23,695 nucleotides of DNA from an uncultured Erysipelotrichaceae bacterium (GCA_902801805.1 CADCJP010000011.1:12650-36344), one strand, 5' to 3'. Counted from the stretch's first letter, positions 8,882-15,127 are shown. Translations and numbers: made by a program. The notes: generated by a model not told the origin, from the sequence alone.

Positions 8882-10297
8882 ATGGAAAAGATTATGAATT
8901 TCTTCAAAAATAAAGCCGTTGGTTACTTCATTGTTGCTGCCGATGCTTTAATCGCCATCATTTTAACAATTGTCTTCTTTGTTACTTATAAAGGTGCGAT
9001 GGCTTTCTCAGCTGTTGCTCCAGAAATCCTTGGTATCTTCTTACTCGCTGGTGCCATCGTTGAACTCGTGGTTCTCGTTTTGCCACAATATAGATTTATC
9101 CATATTGCCGCTATTGCGATGTTTAGCTTAGCGTTATTCAAAGAAACATTATTGATTCCAAACCTTATCGCCGACTACGTTAACAACGTCTTCTATCAAG
9201 GCGGTAATCTTGGTGTCAACATCTTCTATCTTGTTACAATTCTTCTTATTCTTGGTTCTGCTATTGCAGCTGCCTTCATTGGTTTCTACAAGAAAGAAGA
9301 AGAAGCTAACGCCGATATGCCAATCGAGAAAAACAACGTTGGTCAAATCGTCAAAGTCGGTGTTGGTGGTGTCGTTGTCTTAGCCGCTGTCTTAACAAGT
9401 TCCCTCGTTGCTTGGAACATGCAAAAGAACGCTAACGTCTTCGTACCAGTTGAAGGTTTTAACCCAATTACCGAAGAAGTTAAAGCCAAAGCTGAAGCTG
9501 CCAACTACACATTCAAACCAGAAGAAGTCGTGAAGAAAGAACAAGAATCTTATGACTTCACTGGCGATGTCAAGAATGTGACTACAAATACAACCAGAGA
9601 TGGTCACAACATGGTCTACTACTTCGAAGGTTCTTACTCCGAAGGTTGGCAAGGTGACTATTCCGCTACATATGGCTACATCTGCTTATGGGATGATGGC
9701 TTATATGGTGGCAAAATTGGTGATATTAAGATTAAAGGTTACTGGTTTAACTCTTCTTCTGCCGCTGCAGAAGGTGTTAAAGACTGCTTAAAGATGGTCT
9801 CTGATCATACTCTTAATGACAAAATCACCATTAACAACCAAAAAACTGACAACTACAAACACGACTCACTCATCGCTCAAAAGGGTGAAGGTTTCTACAA
9901 GTATCAAGTTTATGCTTACTTAAACTTCAGCTGGGGCGAACGTAGTATGATTCTTGGTGGTTATGAATACTACCCAGAAGTAGCTATCGCAATCAACACA
10001 CAAAACGCTGAATTAACAGCCTACAAGGGTGAAGAATACGATATGTCTTCTTGGTTACCAACACGTATCTTAAGTAGCTTAGACTATTCATCAATCTTCA
10101 AACCAGTTGATGTTGCTTGGGCTGCTCAAGATGGCAAAGTCACTATTGCCTATGTTGATAACGATAAGAACAGAGGTATCAGCAGCATTACTGCAGTCTT
10201 CGATTCAGTTGGTGAGAAAGACGTCACTATTAAGTGGAACGGTTTCGAAGCCAGCGTTAAAGTTAACGTTGTTGAATTAGAAGAAGAAGCTGAATAA
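8882..10297 (+). CDS. Multi-pass membrane protein with large C-terminal extracellular domain, unknown function
   Basis: About 471 residues. I do not recognise a named family. The N-terminal third has five hydrophobic segments, around residues 12-35, 42-68, 70-95, 110-135 and 155-175. The remaining roughly 290 residues are soluble and rich in aromatic residues and strands (GYWFNSSSAAAEGVKDCLKM, YLNFSWGERSMILGG), ending in an acidic tail. A C-terminal stretch (about 395-465) reads like a small beta-sandwich domain. An ATG at 8876 is only 3 bases from the strong AGGAGG at 8867-8872. The in-frame ATG at 8882 has the usual 9-base spacing and is taken as the start. Close coupling to the GH3 gene suggests a partner at the same surface, for example a substrate-capture or anchoring protein. 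That role is inference. Confidence 0.8.
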   Translation: MEKIMNFFKNKAVGYFIVAADALIAIILTIVFFVTYKGAMAFSAVAPEILGIFLLAGAIVELVVLVLPQYRFIHIAAIAMFSLALFKETLLIPNLIADYVNNVFYQGGNLGVNIFYLVTILLILGSAIAAAFIGFYKKEEEANADMPIEKNNVGQIVKVGVGGVVVLAAVLTSSLVAWNMQKNANVFVPVEGFNPITEEVKAKAEAANYTFKPEEVVKKEQESYDFTGDVKNVTTNTTRDGHNMVYYFEGSYSEGWQGDYSATYGYICLWDDGLYGGKIGDIKIKGYWFNSSSAAAEGVKDCLKMVSDHTLNDKITINNQKTDNYKHDSLIAQKGEGFYKYQVYAYLNFSWGERSMILGGYEYYPEVAIAINTQNAELTAYKGEEYDMSSWLPTRILSSLDYSSIFKPVDVAWAAQDGKVTIAYVDNDKNRGISSITAVFDSVGEKDVTIKWNGFEASVKVNVVELEEEAE

Positions 10298-10315
10298 ACT
10301 TCAAACAATTAAATT

Positions 10316-10347
10316 AGGATGCTGTCTAAAGGGATGGCATCCTTTTT
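10316..10347 (+). terminator. Intrinsic terminator of the GH3 operon
   Basis: AGGATGCTGTC pairs with GATGGCATCCT (two G-T wobbles) around a 6-base loop, followed by five T. Confidence 0.85.
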
Positions 10348-10348
10348 G

Positions 10349-10378
10349 TTTGCAAATAACCATCTATTTATATAAAAT
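10349..10378 (+). promoter_or_regulatory. ssrA: Probable tmRNA promoter
   Basis: TTTGCA (10349-10354) and TATAAA/TAAAAT (10371-10378) are spaced by 16 to 18 bases. Transcription would start at about 10385, a few bases before the mature tmRNA 5' end, consistent with trimming by RNase P. Confidence 0.55.
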
Positions 10379-10389
10379 AATGTGCACAT

Positions 10390-10784
10390 GGGGTCGTATT
10401 GGTTTCGACCAGGAATGGTTAGGCTCTAACTGCAGTCGAGTGATGACGTTATCATCAAAACAAAAATAACTGACAACAGTTATATGAGAGCTCCTAGAGC
10501 TCAATCTCTCTGCTTAGCTTAATTTAGCTCCCGACATAGGGTTCCGACGCCACGCGCCGGGCAGAGCATCCCCTAAGGTTTTATCCTTTCACGCTTAGGT
10601 AGGGTGTCATACCAAAAGGATAGGTGTCTAGAGTCGATAAGTTACTAGCGCCGAAATTCCGTTTATCTCGCACGTCCTAGTGAGTCGATATACGAAAACG
10701 TGTTAAATCTTAATATCGTCTAAACTGTAGACGTTATTGAAGAGCCTTCTTGGGACAGGAGTTCAATTCTCCTCGGCTCCACCA
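10390..10784 (+). ncRNA. ssrA: Transfer-messenger RNA (tmRNA)
   Basis: The 5' end GGGGTCG followed by TTGGTTTCGACC, and the 3' end with T-arm GAGTTCAATTCTC and CGGCTCCACCA, are the conserved tRNA-like halves of tmRNA. The first seven bases pair with CGGCTCC (two G-U wobbles) to form the acceptor stem, and CCA is encoded. The RNA rescues stalled ribosomes and adds a degradation tag. The likely tag frame runs from 10472 to the TAA at 10520-10522. It reads DNSYMRAPRAQSLCLA after the alanine supplied by the charged tmRNA. The frame ends in LA-stop like other tags, but with Cys-Leu-Ala instead of the common Leu-Ala-Ala. The resume codon is inferred by similarity to clostridial tags that begin with Asp-Asn. 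The length, 395 bases, is normal. Confidence 0.95.
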
Positions 10785-10796
10785 AGTAAAGAAATT

Positions 10797-10819
10797 ACCA
10801 AACTTCGGTTTGGTTTTTT
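10797..10819 (+). terminator. tmRNA terminator
   Basis: The stem ACCAAAC/GTTTGGT closes a stable UUCG tetraloop and is followed by six T, 12 bases after the tmRNA CCA. Confidence 0.9.
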
Positions 10820-10830
10820 ATTTAGCTTTA

Positions 10831-10874
10831 TGTAATGCAAAATGCTTTACAATGTGATTACAGAGAAATATAAT
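10831..10874 (+). promoter_or_regulatory. Promoter and operator of the toxin-antitoxin pair
   Basis: TTTACA (10846-10851) and TATAAT (10869-10874) are spaced by 17 bases, a near-consensus promoter. A 21-base imperfect palindrome (TGTAATGC-AAAA-TGCTTTACA, 10831-10851) overlaps the -35 box, as expected for autorepression by a RelB/DinJ antitoxin. The ribosome site GAGGAA at 10881-10886 begins about where transcription would start. Confidence 0.65.
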
Positions 10875-10891
10875 ATTTTTGAGGAAATAAT

Positions 10892-11155
10892 ATGGCTACC
10901 ATTAATATTAGAGTGGATGAAAGTATAAAAAAACAATCAGAAATGATTTTTGATGAGTTGGGGATGAGTATGACTGGCGCCATAACTGTTTTTTTAAAAG
11001 CAGTAGTTAGGACCAAAAGCATTCCTTTTTCACTAGAAATACCCAACAAAGAAACAATTAAAGCATTTAGAGAAGTTGATGATATTTCTTCCGGGAAGGC
11101 AAAGGCTAAAAAGTATTCTAGCGCTGCTGACCTCAGGAAGGAATTAGACGTGTGA
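10892..11155 (+). CDS. dinJ: RelB/DinJ-family antitoxin
   Basis: An 87-residue protein with the ribbon-helix-helix N-terminus typical of DinJ: 'INIRVDESIKKQSEMIFDELGMSMTGAITVFLKAVV'. The N-terminal strand and two helices form a dimeric DNA-binding unit; the C-terminal part (about 50-87) is charged and would wrap and block the toxin. It also represses its own promoter with the toxin as co-repressor. The gene ends in TGA, the only TGA stop among the intact genes of the window, and this stop overlaps the GTG start of the toxin gene (GTGA). Codon choice is less biased than in neighbouring genes (for example TCCGGG, CTCAGG), which hints at acquisition by transfer. Confidence 0.88.
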   Translation: MATINIRVDESIKKQSEMIFDELGMSMTGAITVFLKAVVRTKSIPFSLEIPNKETIKAFREVDDISSGKAKAKKYSSAADLRKELDV

Positions 11156-11427
11156 AATACGACATTATCATTACAAACTCATGTAAAAGAGACATTAAAA
11201 GAGCTAGCAAGCAAGGAAAAAACATCAATTTATTATTTGATGTTATTGACCAATTGAGTGATGGAAAGCAACTTGATCCAAAGTTTAAAGATCATAAGTT
11301 AAGTGGGAATTACGAAGGCAAAAGAGAATGCCATATTGAGCCAGATTTCCTATTAATTTATCAAATTAACGAAAAAGAAATAGTTCTTTATTTGGTTAGA
11401 GTTGGAAGTCACTCTGAACTGTTCTAA
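11152..11427 (+). CDS. yafQ: YafQ-family mRNA interferase toxin
   Basis: A 91-residue RelE-superfamily ribosome-dependent mRNase that cleaves mRNA in the A site. The residues that matter in E. coli YafQ have counterparts here: His48 in 'KDHKL', His61 and Asp65 in 'ECHIEPD', and His87 in 'GSHSELF'. All are present, so the toxin looks active. The start is the GTG at 11152, which overlaps the antitoxin stop by four bases and makes the pair translationally coupled. This is the typical antitoxin-first arrangement. The pair sits directly downstream of the tmRNA gene, whose product can release ribosomes left on toxin-cleaved mRNA. Confidence 0.88.
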   Translation: MKYDIIITNSCKRDIKRASKQGKNINLLFDVIDQLSDGKQLDPKFKDHKLSGNYEGKRECHIEPDFLLIYQINEKEIVLYLVRVGSHSELF

Positions 11428-11430
11428 TAG

Positions 11431-11470
11431 TAAAACAAAAACCAGGCCGGAGCCTGGCTTGTTTTGTTGT
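11431..11470 (+). terminator. Terminator after the toxin gene, possibly bidirectional
   Basis: CCAGGC-CGGA-GCCTGG (11442-11457) is flanked by AACAAAAA upstream and TTGTTTTGTT downstream, which can extend the stem. It has T-rich sequence on both strands, so it could also end a minus-strand transcript from 11827. Confidence 0.7.
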
Positions 11471-11488
11471 AATGACCTTTTAGGCCGC

Positions 11489-11827
11489 TTAAGCGAAGCT
11501 AAGAGCAACGTTAGCGGAGACAACGATATTTCTTAAGCCTCACGCCACTTTGTTCTTTACGCTCGCGATTTCGATGGCCAAATCACCTTGCGGGAATATA
11601 GAGCTTCTCATCACAAGGTGATACCATTCGAGACTTTCGTCTTCTTTTTCGACTTTAACGTCATCTCATTCAATCAGGGAGTTATTGAACTTGACGACGA
11701 CATTATTGATCATTAAGCCGACATCGACGAAAGATTTCTCTTTAAATAGGGGTGACATTATTTTTAGAAAATGTCTCATCACCAGTCATAAGAGCGAATA
11801 GGCGCACTTTGAAAAATGTTTTTCCAT
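11489..11827 (-). pseudogene. 112-codon reading frame interrupted only by three TGA codons, unknown family
   Basis: On the minus strand an ATG at 11827 has an AAAGG ribosome site seven bases upstream. The frame then runs 113 codons to a TAA at 11491-11489 with no frameshift and no internal TAA or TAG, but with TGA at codons 14, 54 and 96. Codon use (GTC, AAG, TTC, ATC, GCT) resembles that of the host genes. Each TGA sits where tryptophan would be plausible ('IE-x-DDVKVEKEDE', 'VA-x-GLRNIVVSANVAL'), and one TGG (codon 68, 'SLEWYHL') is also used. Intact genes of the window use TGG only. The likeliest reading is a decaying gene that suffered TGG-to-TGA or CGA-to-TGA transitions; readthrough or foreign origin are alternatives. 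I do not recognise the family, and there is no signal peptide. Confidence 0.5.
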
Positions 11828-11868
11828 AAGGACACCTTTATGTTGCTTTAAGCACCTATAATTCTAAT

Positions 11869-11932
11869 ATACGCGAGCGCGTATTAACATATTAAAAATA
11901 GTTACAACGTCACATGTATTAAAAATGTGACG
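11869..11932. promoter_or_regulatory. Two strong inverted repeats between the broken minus-strand frame and the tyrosine leader
   Basis: ATACGCG-AG-CGCGTAT (11869-11884) is a perfect 7-bp palindrome, GC-rich against an A/T-rich background. CGTCACAT-(9 bases)-ATGTGACG (11908-11932) is a perfect 8-bp inverted repeat without a T tract on the plus strand. Both look like operator sites in the divergent promoter region between 11827 (minus) and 12016 (plus). On the minus strand TAGAAT (11866-11861) could be a -10 box. The binding proteins are unknown. Confidence 0.4.
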
Positions 11933-11970
11933 ATGGCATCAGTATAAAATTAAAAAGAAAAAGTTTTTTG

Positions 11971-11998
11971 TTGCGCATTTTTTCGATAGTGCTAAACT
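11971..11998 (+). promoter_or_regulatory. Candidate promoter of the leader and ABC transporter operon
   Basis: TTGCGC (11971-11976) lies 16 bases before an extended -10 element TGC-TAAACT (11990-11998). Transcription would start near 12005, about 10 bases before the leader-peptide ATG at 12016. The match is moderate, so another start is possible. Confidence 0.45.
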
Positions 11999-12015
11999 TA
12001 TAGCCAAGTAAAATT

Positions 12016-12072
12016 ATGAAAAGAGCATTTTATTACTTTTATAGCTATTATTATCCAAGAGGTAATCAATAA
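12016..12072 (+). CDS. Tyrosine-rich leader peptide (attenuation sensor)
   Basis: An 18-codon frame reading MKRAFYYFYSYYYPRGNQ, then TAA. Six of 18 codons are tyrosine (five TAT, one TAC), between 12031 and 12054, plus two phenylalanines. Its stop codon forms the end of an 11-base segment (12062-12072) that can pair with 12098-12108. This is the layout of classical amino-acid leader peptides such as those of trp, phe and his operons: ribosome speed over the key codons reports the level of charged tRNA, here tRNA-Tyr. The ribosome site is weak (only GCCAAG upstream). No homology is needed for such peptides; the codon content and its placement are the evidence. It precedes an aromatic-type ABC importer. 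The peptide itself probably has no other function. Confidence 0.75.
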   Translation: MKRAFYYFYSYYYPRGNQ

Positions 12073-12178
12073 ATCTTGGCCTTTTAGCTATAAGGTGTTA
12101 TTGATTACAGAGATTAATCGATGACACCAAGTAAGAAGATGAATTAATAATTGGTGTCATAAAACGACACCGATTTTT
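12041..12178 (+). promoter_or_regulatory. Transcription attenuator with mutually exclusive hairpins
   Basis: Successive segments can pair in alternative ways. Segment 2 (12062-12072, GTAATCAATAA) pairs perfectly over 11 bp with segment 3 (12098-12108). Segment 3 extended upstream (12094-12101, GGTGTTAT) pairs over 8 bp, with one wobble, with segment 4 (12121-12128). Segment 4 (12121-12130, ATGACACCAA) pairs perfectly over 10 bp with segment 5 (12151-12160). Segment 5 (12153-12158, GGTGTC) pairs with segment 6 (12166-12171, GACACC), followed by GA and TTTTT: the terminator. With ample Tyr the ribosome reaches the stop at 12070 and covers segment 2, so 3:4 and the 5:6 terminator form. A ribosome stalled on Tyr codons leaves segment 2 free, so 2:3 and the 4:5 antiterminator form. 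Smaller hairpins (CCAAGA/TCTTGG; ATAGCTA/TAGCTAT) add pausing structure. Confidence 0.75.
12152..12178 (+). terminator. Attenuator terminator hairpin
   Basis: GGTGTC (12153-12158) and GACACC (12166-12171) form a 6-bp stem, with a possible extra T-G pair, around a 7-base loop, followed by five T at 12174-12178. It competes with the 12121-12130/12151-12160 antiterminator. The transporter ribosome site (AAGGGGG, 12187-12193) follows immediately. Confidence 0.7.
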
Positions 12179-12201
12179 ATTTCATTAAGGGGGATACAAA
12201 A

Positions 12202-13182
12202 ATGAAAAAGACAAAATTACTTACGCTCTTACCACTCATGCTCACACCATTTATGATGACAGGCTGTTCTGATAACAAGACAGACATTGGCATCCTTCAA
12301 TTTGGTGAATTTGCCGCTTTAGACAATGCTAGAGAAGGCTTTATTCAAGGTCTTAAAGACGCTGGCTTTGGTGATTTAAAGATTGATATTCAAAACGCTA
12401 AAGCAACAGCTGCCACTAACTCTACCTTAGCTAAAGGCATGGCAAGCAAAAAGCACAAACTCAATTTAGCGATTGCCACTCCATGTGCTACAGCCTTAAA
12501 AGCGGCTCAAGAAAATATTGGTTCTACAACTCCATTATTATTCACCGCTGTGACAGATCCTGTTGGTGCGGGCTTATTAAAAGACAATAAAGCTCCAGAA
12601 GGTTTCGTTACTGGTACAAGTGACCTTCAACCAGAAGAAGCTTTAGGCAATCAAATTAAATTAACAAAGAAAATGATTCCAGAGGCCAAAAAGTTAGGCA
12701 TCTTCTACTGCGCTAATGAACAAAACTCACGTGTGCAAGCGGAAATGGCAAAAGAAGTTGCTAAAGCAGAAGGCTTAGAAGTCGTTGAAAAGACATGTGT
12801 CGATAACTTCACAATCAAAACAAATATCGCGGAATTAGCCGCAGATGTTGATGCGATTTGGATTCCAACCGATAACACAGTCGCTAGCAATATGGCGAAA
12901 GTCAAAGACGGCCTCGGACAAAATAAAACATTAGTCATCGTTGGCGAAGAAGGTATGCTTGATGGTGGTCAAGTAACCGTTTCTATCTCCTACTATGATT
13001 TAGGACTCAAGACTGCTGAATTAGCGGCGAAGATCTTAAAAGGTGAAGCTGTTAAAGATGTTCCTGTCTTCTTCAACACAATTGAAACATGTTCCTATAC
13101 ATTCAGTAAAAAGAACTTAGAAGATGCTGGTTTCAAAGCAGAAAATTTACCATCAGAATTCCCATGGAAAGAAGCTAAATAA
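12202..13182 (+). CDS. trpX: ABC importer substrate-binding lipoprotein, TrpX-like (probable tyrosine/aromatic amino acid)
   Basis: A 326-residue lipoprotein: the signal peptide ends in MMTGC, so Cys22 is lipidated and the protein sits on the outer membrane face. The mature part has the two-lobe fold of the ABC_sub_bind family ('IGILQFGEFAALDNAREGFIQGL' at the start; 'LLFTAVTDPVGAGLL' at about 112-126; 'IWIPTDNTVASN' at about 214-225). Members of this family are annotated as tryptophan/tyrosine binding proteins and are encoded next to a BPD_transp_2 permease and an ATPase, as here. The ribosome site AAGGGGG is 8 bases before the ATG. The upstream leader peptide, rich in tyrosine codons, makes tyrosine the favoured ligand. 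That is inferred from regulation, not from the binding site. Confidence 0.85.
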   Translation: MKKTKLLTLLPLMLTPFMMTGCSDNKTDIGILQFGEFAALDNAREGFIQGLKDAGFGDLKIDIQNAKATAATNSTLAKGMASKKHKLNLAIATPCATALKAAQENIGSTTPLLFTAVTDPVGAGLLKDNKAPEGFVTGTSDLQPEEALGNQIKLTKKMIPEAKKLGIFYCANEQNSRVQAEMAKEVAKAEGLEVVEKTCVDNFTIKTNIAELAADVDAIWIPTDNTVASNMAKVKDGLGQNKTLVIVGEEGMLDGGQVTVSISYYDLGLKTAELAAKILKGEAVKDVPVFFNTIETCSYTFSKKNLEDAGFKAENLPSEFPWKEAK

Positions 13183-13184
13183 AA

Positions 13185-14111
13185 ATGGATATTACTGAGC
13201 TAATACGTTTGACATTAAGCATGGGTCTACCATGCTGTCTATTGGCCCTTGGTGTATTCTTAACATTCAGAATACTCGATTTCGCTGATATGACCGCTGA
13301 AGGAAGTTTGTTAATCGGTGGTGCGGCATGCGCCTTAATGATTACCAAAAACGTTCCTCCTCTTATCGCCACATTTGTCGGCATGCTTGCCGGTGGTGTA
13401 TGCGGTTTTATCACTGGTTTCTTAAATCGAGTACTAAAAATACCAAAGCTTCTTAGTGGTATTATCACCATGACAGCATCTGGCTCTATCGCCTTATTAT
13501 TATTTGGCTTAGCCAATGGCAGAATCTTCGCTTCTGAAATTAACGGTATCGATAACTCTATGACCATCTTTGGTTTCTTAGATCCAAAGGTGTTCCATGG
13601 TTGGCAACAAATCATCGTTGTCACTGTGATTGTCGCCTTAGTCTTAGGCGTTGCCTATTTCTTCTTTGGTACTGAATACGGCATGGCTATCCGCGCTACT
13701 GGTATCAATGAGAAAATGGCTAAATCACAAGGCATTAATACTACAGTTACCACAATTATTTGTGTCTCTATTAGTAATGCTCTTATCGGTTTAGCGGGCG
13801 CTCTTATTGCCCAAATCGATAGTGGTATGAACGCACAAGGTGCAACTGGTTATCTTGTTGTCGGTTTAGCAAGTATTCTTATTGGTGAAACCTTATTTGG
13901 CAAAAGATCGTTCAAAAACGCTCTTATCTCCATTAGTTTAGGTGCCATTTTATACTTCGCTATCATTACCATTGCGACACAAGTATTCAAGATGCCAACA
14001 GACTTAACTAAGTTACTCTATGCTTTCTTAATCGCTTTAGCGCTTTGCTTACCAATGATTAAGCAAGCTATCATAAAACTCTTCACGAGGAATAAAAAGG
14101 AGGCTGAATAA
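13185..14111 (+). CDS. trpY: ABC importer permease, TrpY-like (BPD_transp_2 family)
   Basis: A 308-residue integral membrane protein with about eight or nine hydrophobic helices. It has the family features 'FRILDFADMTAEGSLLIGGA' near residue 28, 'GFITGFLNRVLKIPKLLSGIITMTASGSIALLLFG' at 74-108, and 'GMAIRATGINEKMAKSQGINT' at about 167-187, which is the cytoplasmic coupling loop that contacts the ATPase. It would form the translocation path for the ligand delivered by the lipoprotein. The ATG lies two bases after the preceding stop and has no strong ribosome site of its own, so translation is probably coupled. The next gene starts two bases after its stop. Confidence 0.88.
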   Translation: MDITELIRLTLSMGLPCCLLALGVFLTFRILDFADMTAEGSLLIGGAACALMITKNVPPLIATFVGMLAGGVCGFITGFLNRVLKIPKLLSGIITMTASGSIALLLFGLANGRIFASEINGIDNSMTIFGFLDPKVFHGWQQIIVVTVIVALVLGVAYFFFGTEYGMAIRATGINEKMAKSQGINTTVTTIICVSISNALIGLAGALIAQIDSGMNAQGATGYLVVGLASILIGETLFGKRSFKNALISISLGAILYFAIITIATQVFKMPTDLTKLLYAFLIALALCLPMIKQAIIKLFTRNKKEAE

Positions 14112-14113
14112 TT

Positions 14114-15127
14114 ATGTTAGAACTTAAAAATGTTACTAAAACATTCAACCTCACTGGCAATAAAGAAGACTTAAGAGTGGCCTTAGACCACGTTAATCTT
14201 CAAATCGAAAGTGGTGAATTCGTCACCATCATCGGTAGTAATGGTTCTGGTAAAAGTACCACGATGAATATTCTTACTGGTGTTTTAAAACCAGATTCAG
14301 GACAAGTTTTATTAAACGATGTTGATATTACCAAAATGGAAGAACATCAACGCGCCGCTTATTTCGGCCACGTCTTCCAAGACCCAATGATGGGTACATG
14401 TGGTGAAATGTCGGTCTTAGAAAACTTAGAAATCGCCTATAGACGTGGTAGAAAACACTCTCCATTCCTTTGGGGTTTCAGAAAATCTCATAAAAAAGAA
14501 TTCATTAATGAATTAAAGAGATTTGATTTAGGTCTTGAAGACAGACTCAATCAAAAAGTCGGTGTGATGAGTGGTGGTCAAAGACAAGCCTTAACTTTGT
14601 TAATGGCCACAATGCGTAATAAACCAACCCATAGAACGGTGAAGAAAGACTACATCACATTCTGTGAAAAAGACCATGAAGTCGCTAGAAAAGAATTCGA
14701 AAGCGTCTATAAACCCGCTTTAGTGGACTATAAGGCCAAGAAAGCTGAGATTAAAAAGAATAGAAGCTTATCTTTTAAAGAGAAACGTGAAGCCCTCGCT
14801 AAGGCGTATGAAGAATTCGATAAGAAGATTCGTCAATTCGATTTAACAAAACAAATCCTTTTGCTAGATGAACATACTGCTGCCCTTGATCCAAAGACAG
14901 CAAAAAAAGTTTTGGAATTAACGGATAAAATCGTTAAAGAAAACCAAATGACCACATTAATGATTACCCATAACATGAAAGACGCCTTAACATATGGTAA
15001 CCGTCTCATCATGTTCCATACTGGGCATATTATCTTTGATGTGAGAGGCGAAGAAAAAGCAAAATTAACCGTTGAAGATTTATTAAAAAAATTCGACGAA
15101 GCCGATAAAAAAGCAATTGAAATGTAA
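14114..15127 (+). CDS. trpZ: ABC importer ATPase, TrpZ-like, with a large insertion
   Basis: A 337-residue ATP-binding subunit that powers the importer at the inner membrane face. Walker A GSNGSGKST is at 41-49, the Q-loop glutamine at 89, the signature MSGGQRQ at 152-158, Walker B ILLLDE at 248-253, the D-loop 'AALDP' at 256-260 and the switch histidine at 286. All needed residues are present. The oddity is the distance between signature and Walker B: usually about 20 residues, here about 90. The extra stretch, about 168-244, is lysine/glutamate-rich and looks helical or coiled-coil (KAKKAEIKKNRSLSFKEKRE). The frame is clean across it, so it is not an assembly scar. AAGGAGG at 14097-14103 sits just inside the permease gene end and provides the ribosome site. 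Confidence 0.88.
   Translation: MLELKNVTKTFNLTGNKEDLRVALDHVNLQIESGEFVTIIGSNGSGKSTTMNILTGVLKPDSGQVLLNDVDITKMEEHQRAAYFGHVFQDPMMGTCGEMSVLENLEIAYRRGRKHSPFLWGFRKSHKKEFINELKRFDLGLEDRLNQKVGVMSGGQRQALTLLMATMRNKPTHRTVKKDYITFCEKDHEVARKEFESVYKPALVDYKAKKAEIKKNRSLSFKEKREALAKAYEEFDKKIRQFDLTKQILLLDEHTAALDPKTAKKVLELTDKIVKENQMTTLMITHNMKDALTYGNRLIMFHTGHIIFDVRGEEKAKLTVEDLLKKFDEADKKAIEM

Noticed and set aside
10785..11480. Attachment-site duplication of the tmRNA 3' end
   Set aside because: No second copy of the CTCGGCTCCACCA end was found downstream within the window, and there is no integrase gene.
11489..11827. A genome-wide TGA-to-Trp code
   Set aside because: Long intact genes (GH3, glycosyltransferase, TsaD and others) use TGG throughout and contain no in-frame TGA, and the antitoxin gene uses TGA as its stop.
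12005..12200. T-box riboswitch before the importer
   Set aside because: The leader is short and lacks the conserved T-box bulge sequence (AGGGTGGTACCGCG-like); the Tyr-rich frame and alternative hairpins explain it better.
13175..13624. A 149-codon minus-strand frame opposite the permease gene
   Set aside because: It is fully inside the well-supported trpY gene, has no ribosome site, and its composition mirrors the hydrophobic codons on the other strand.
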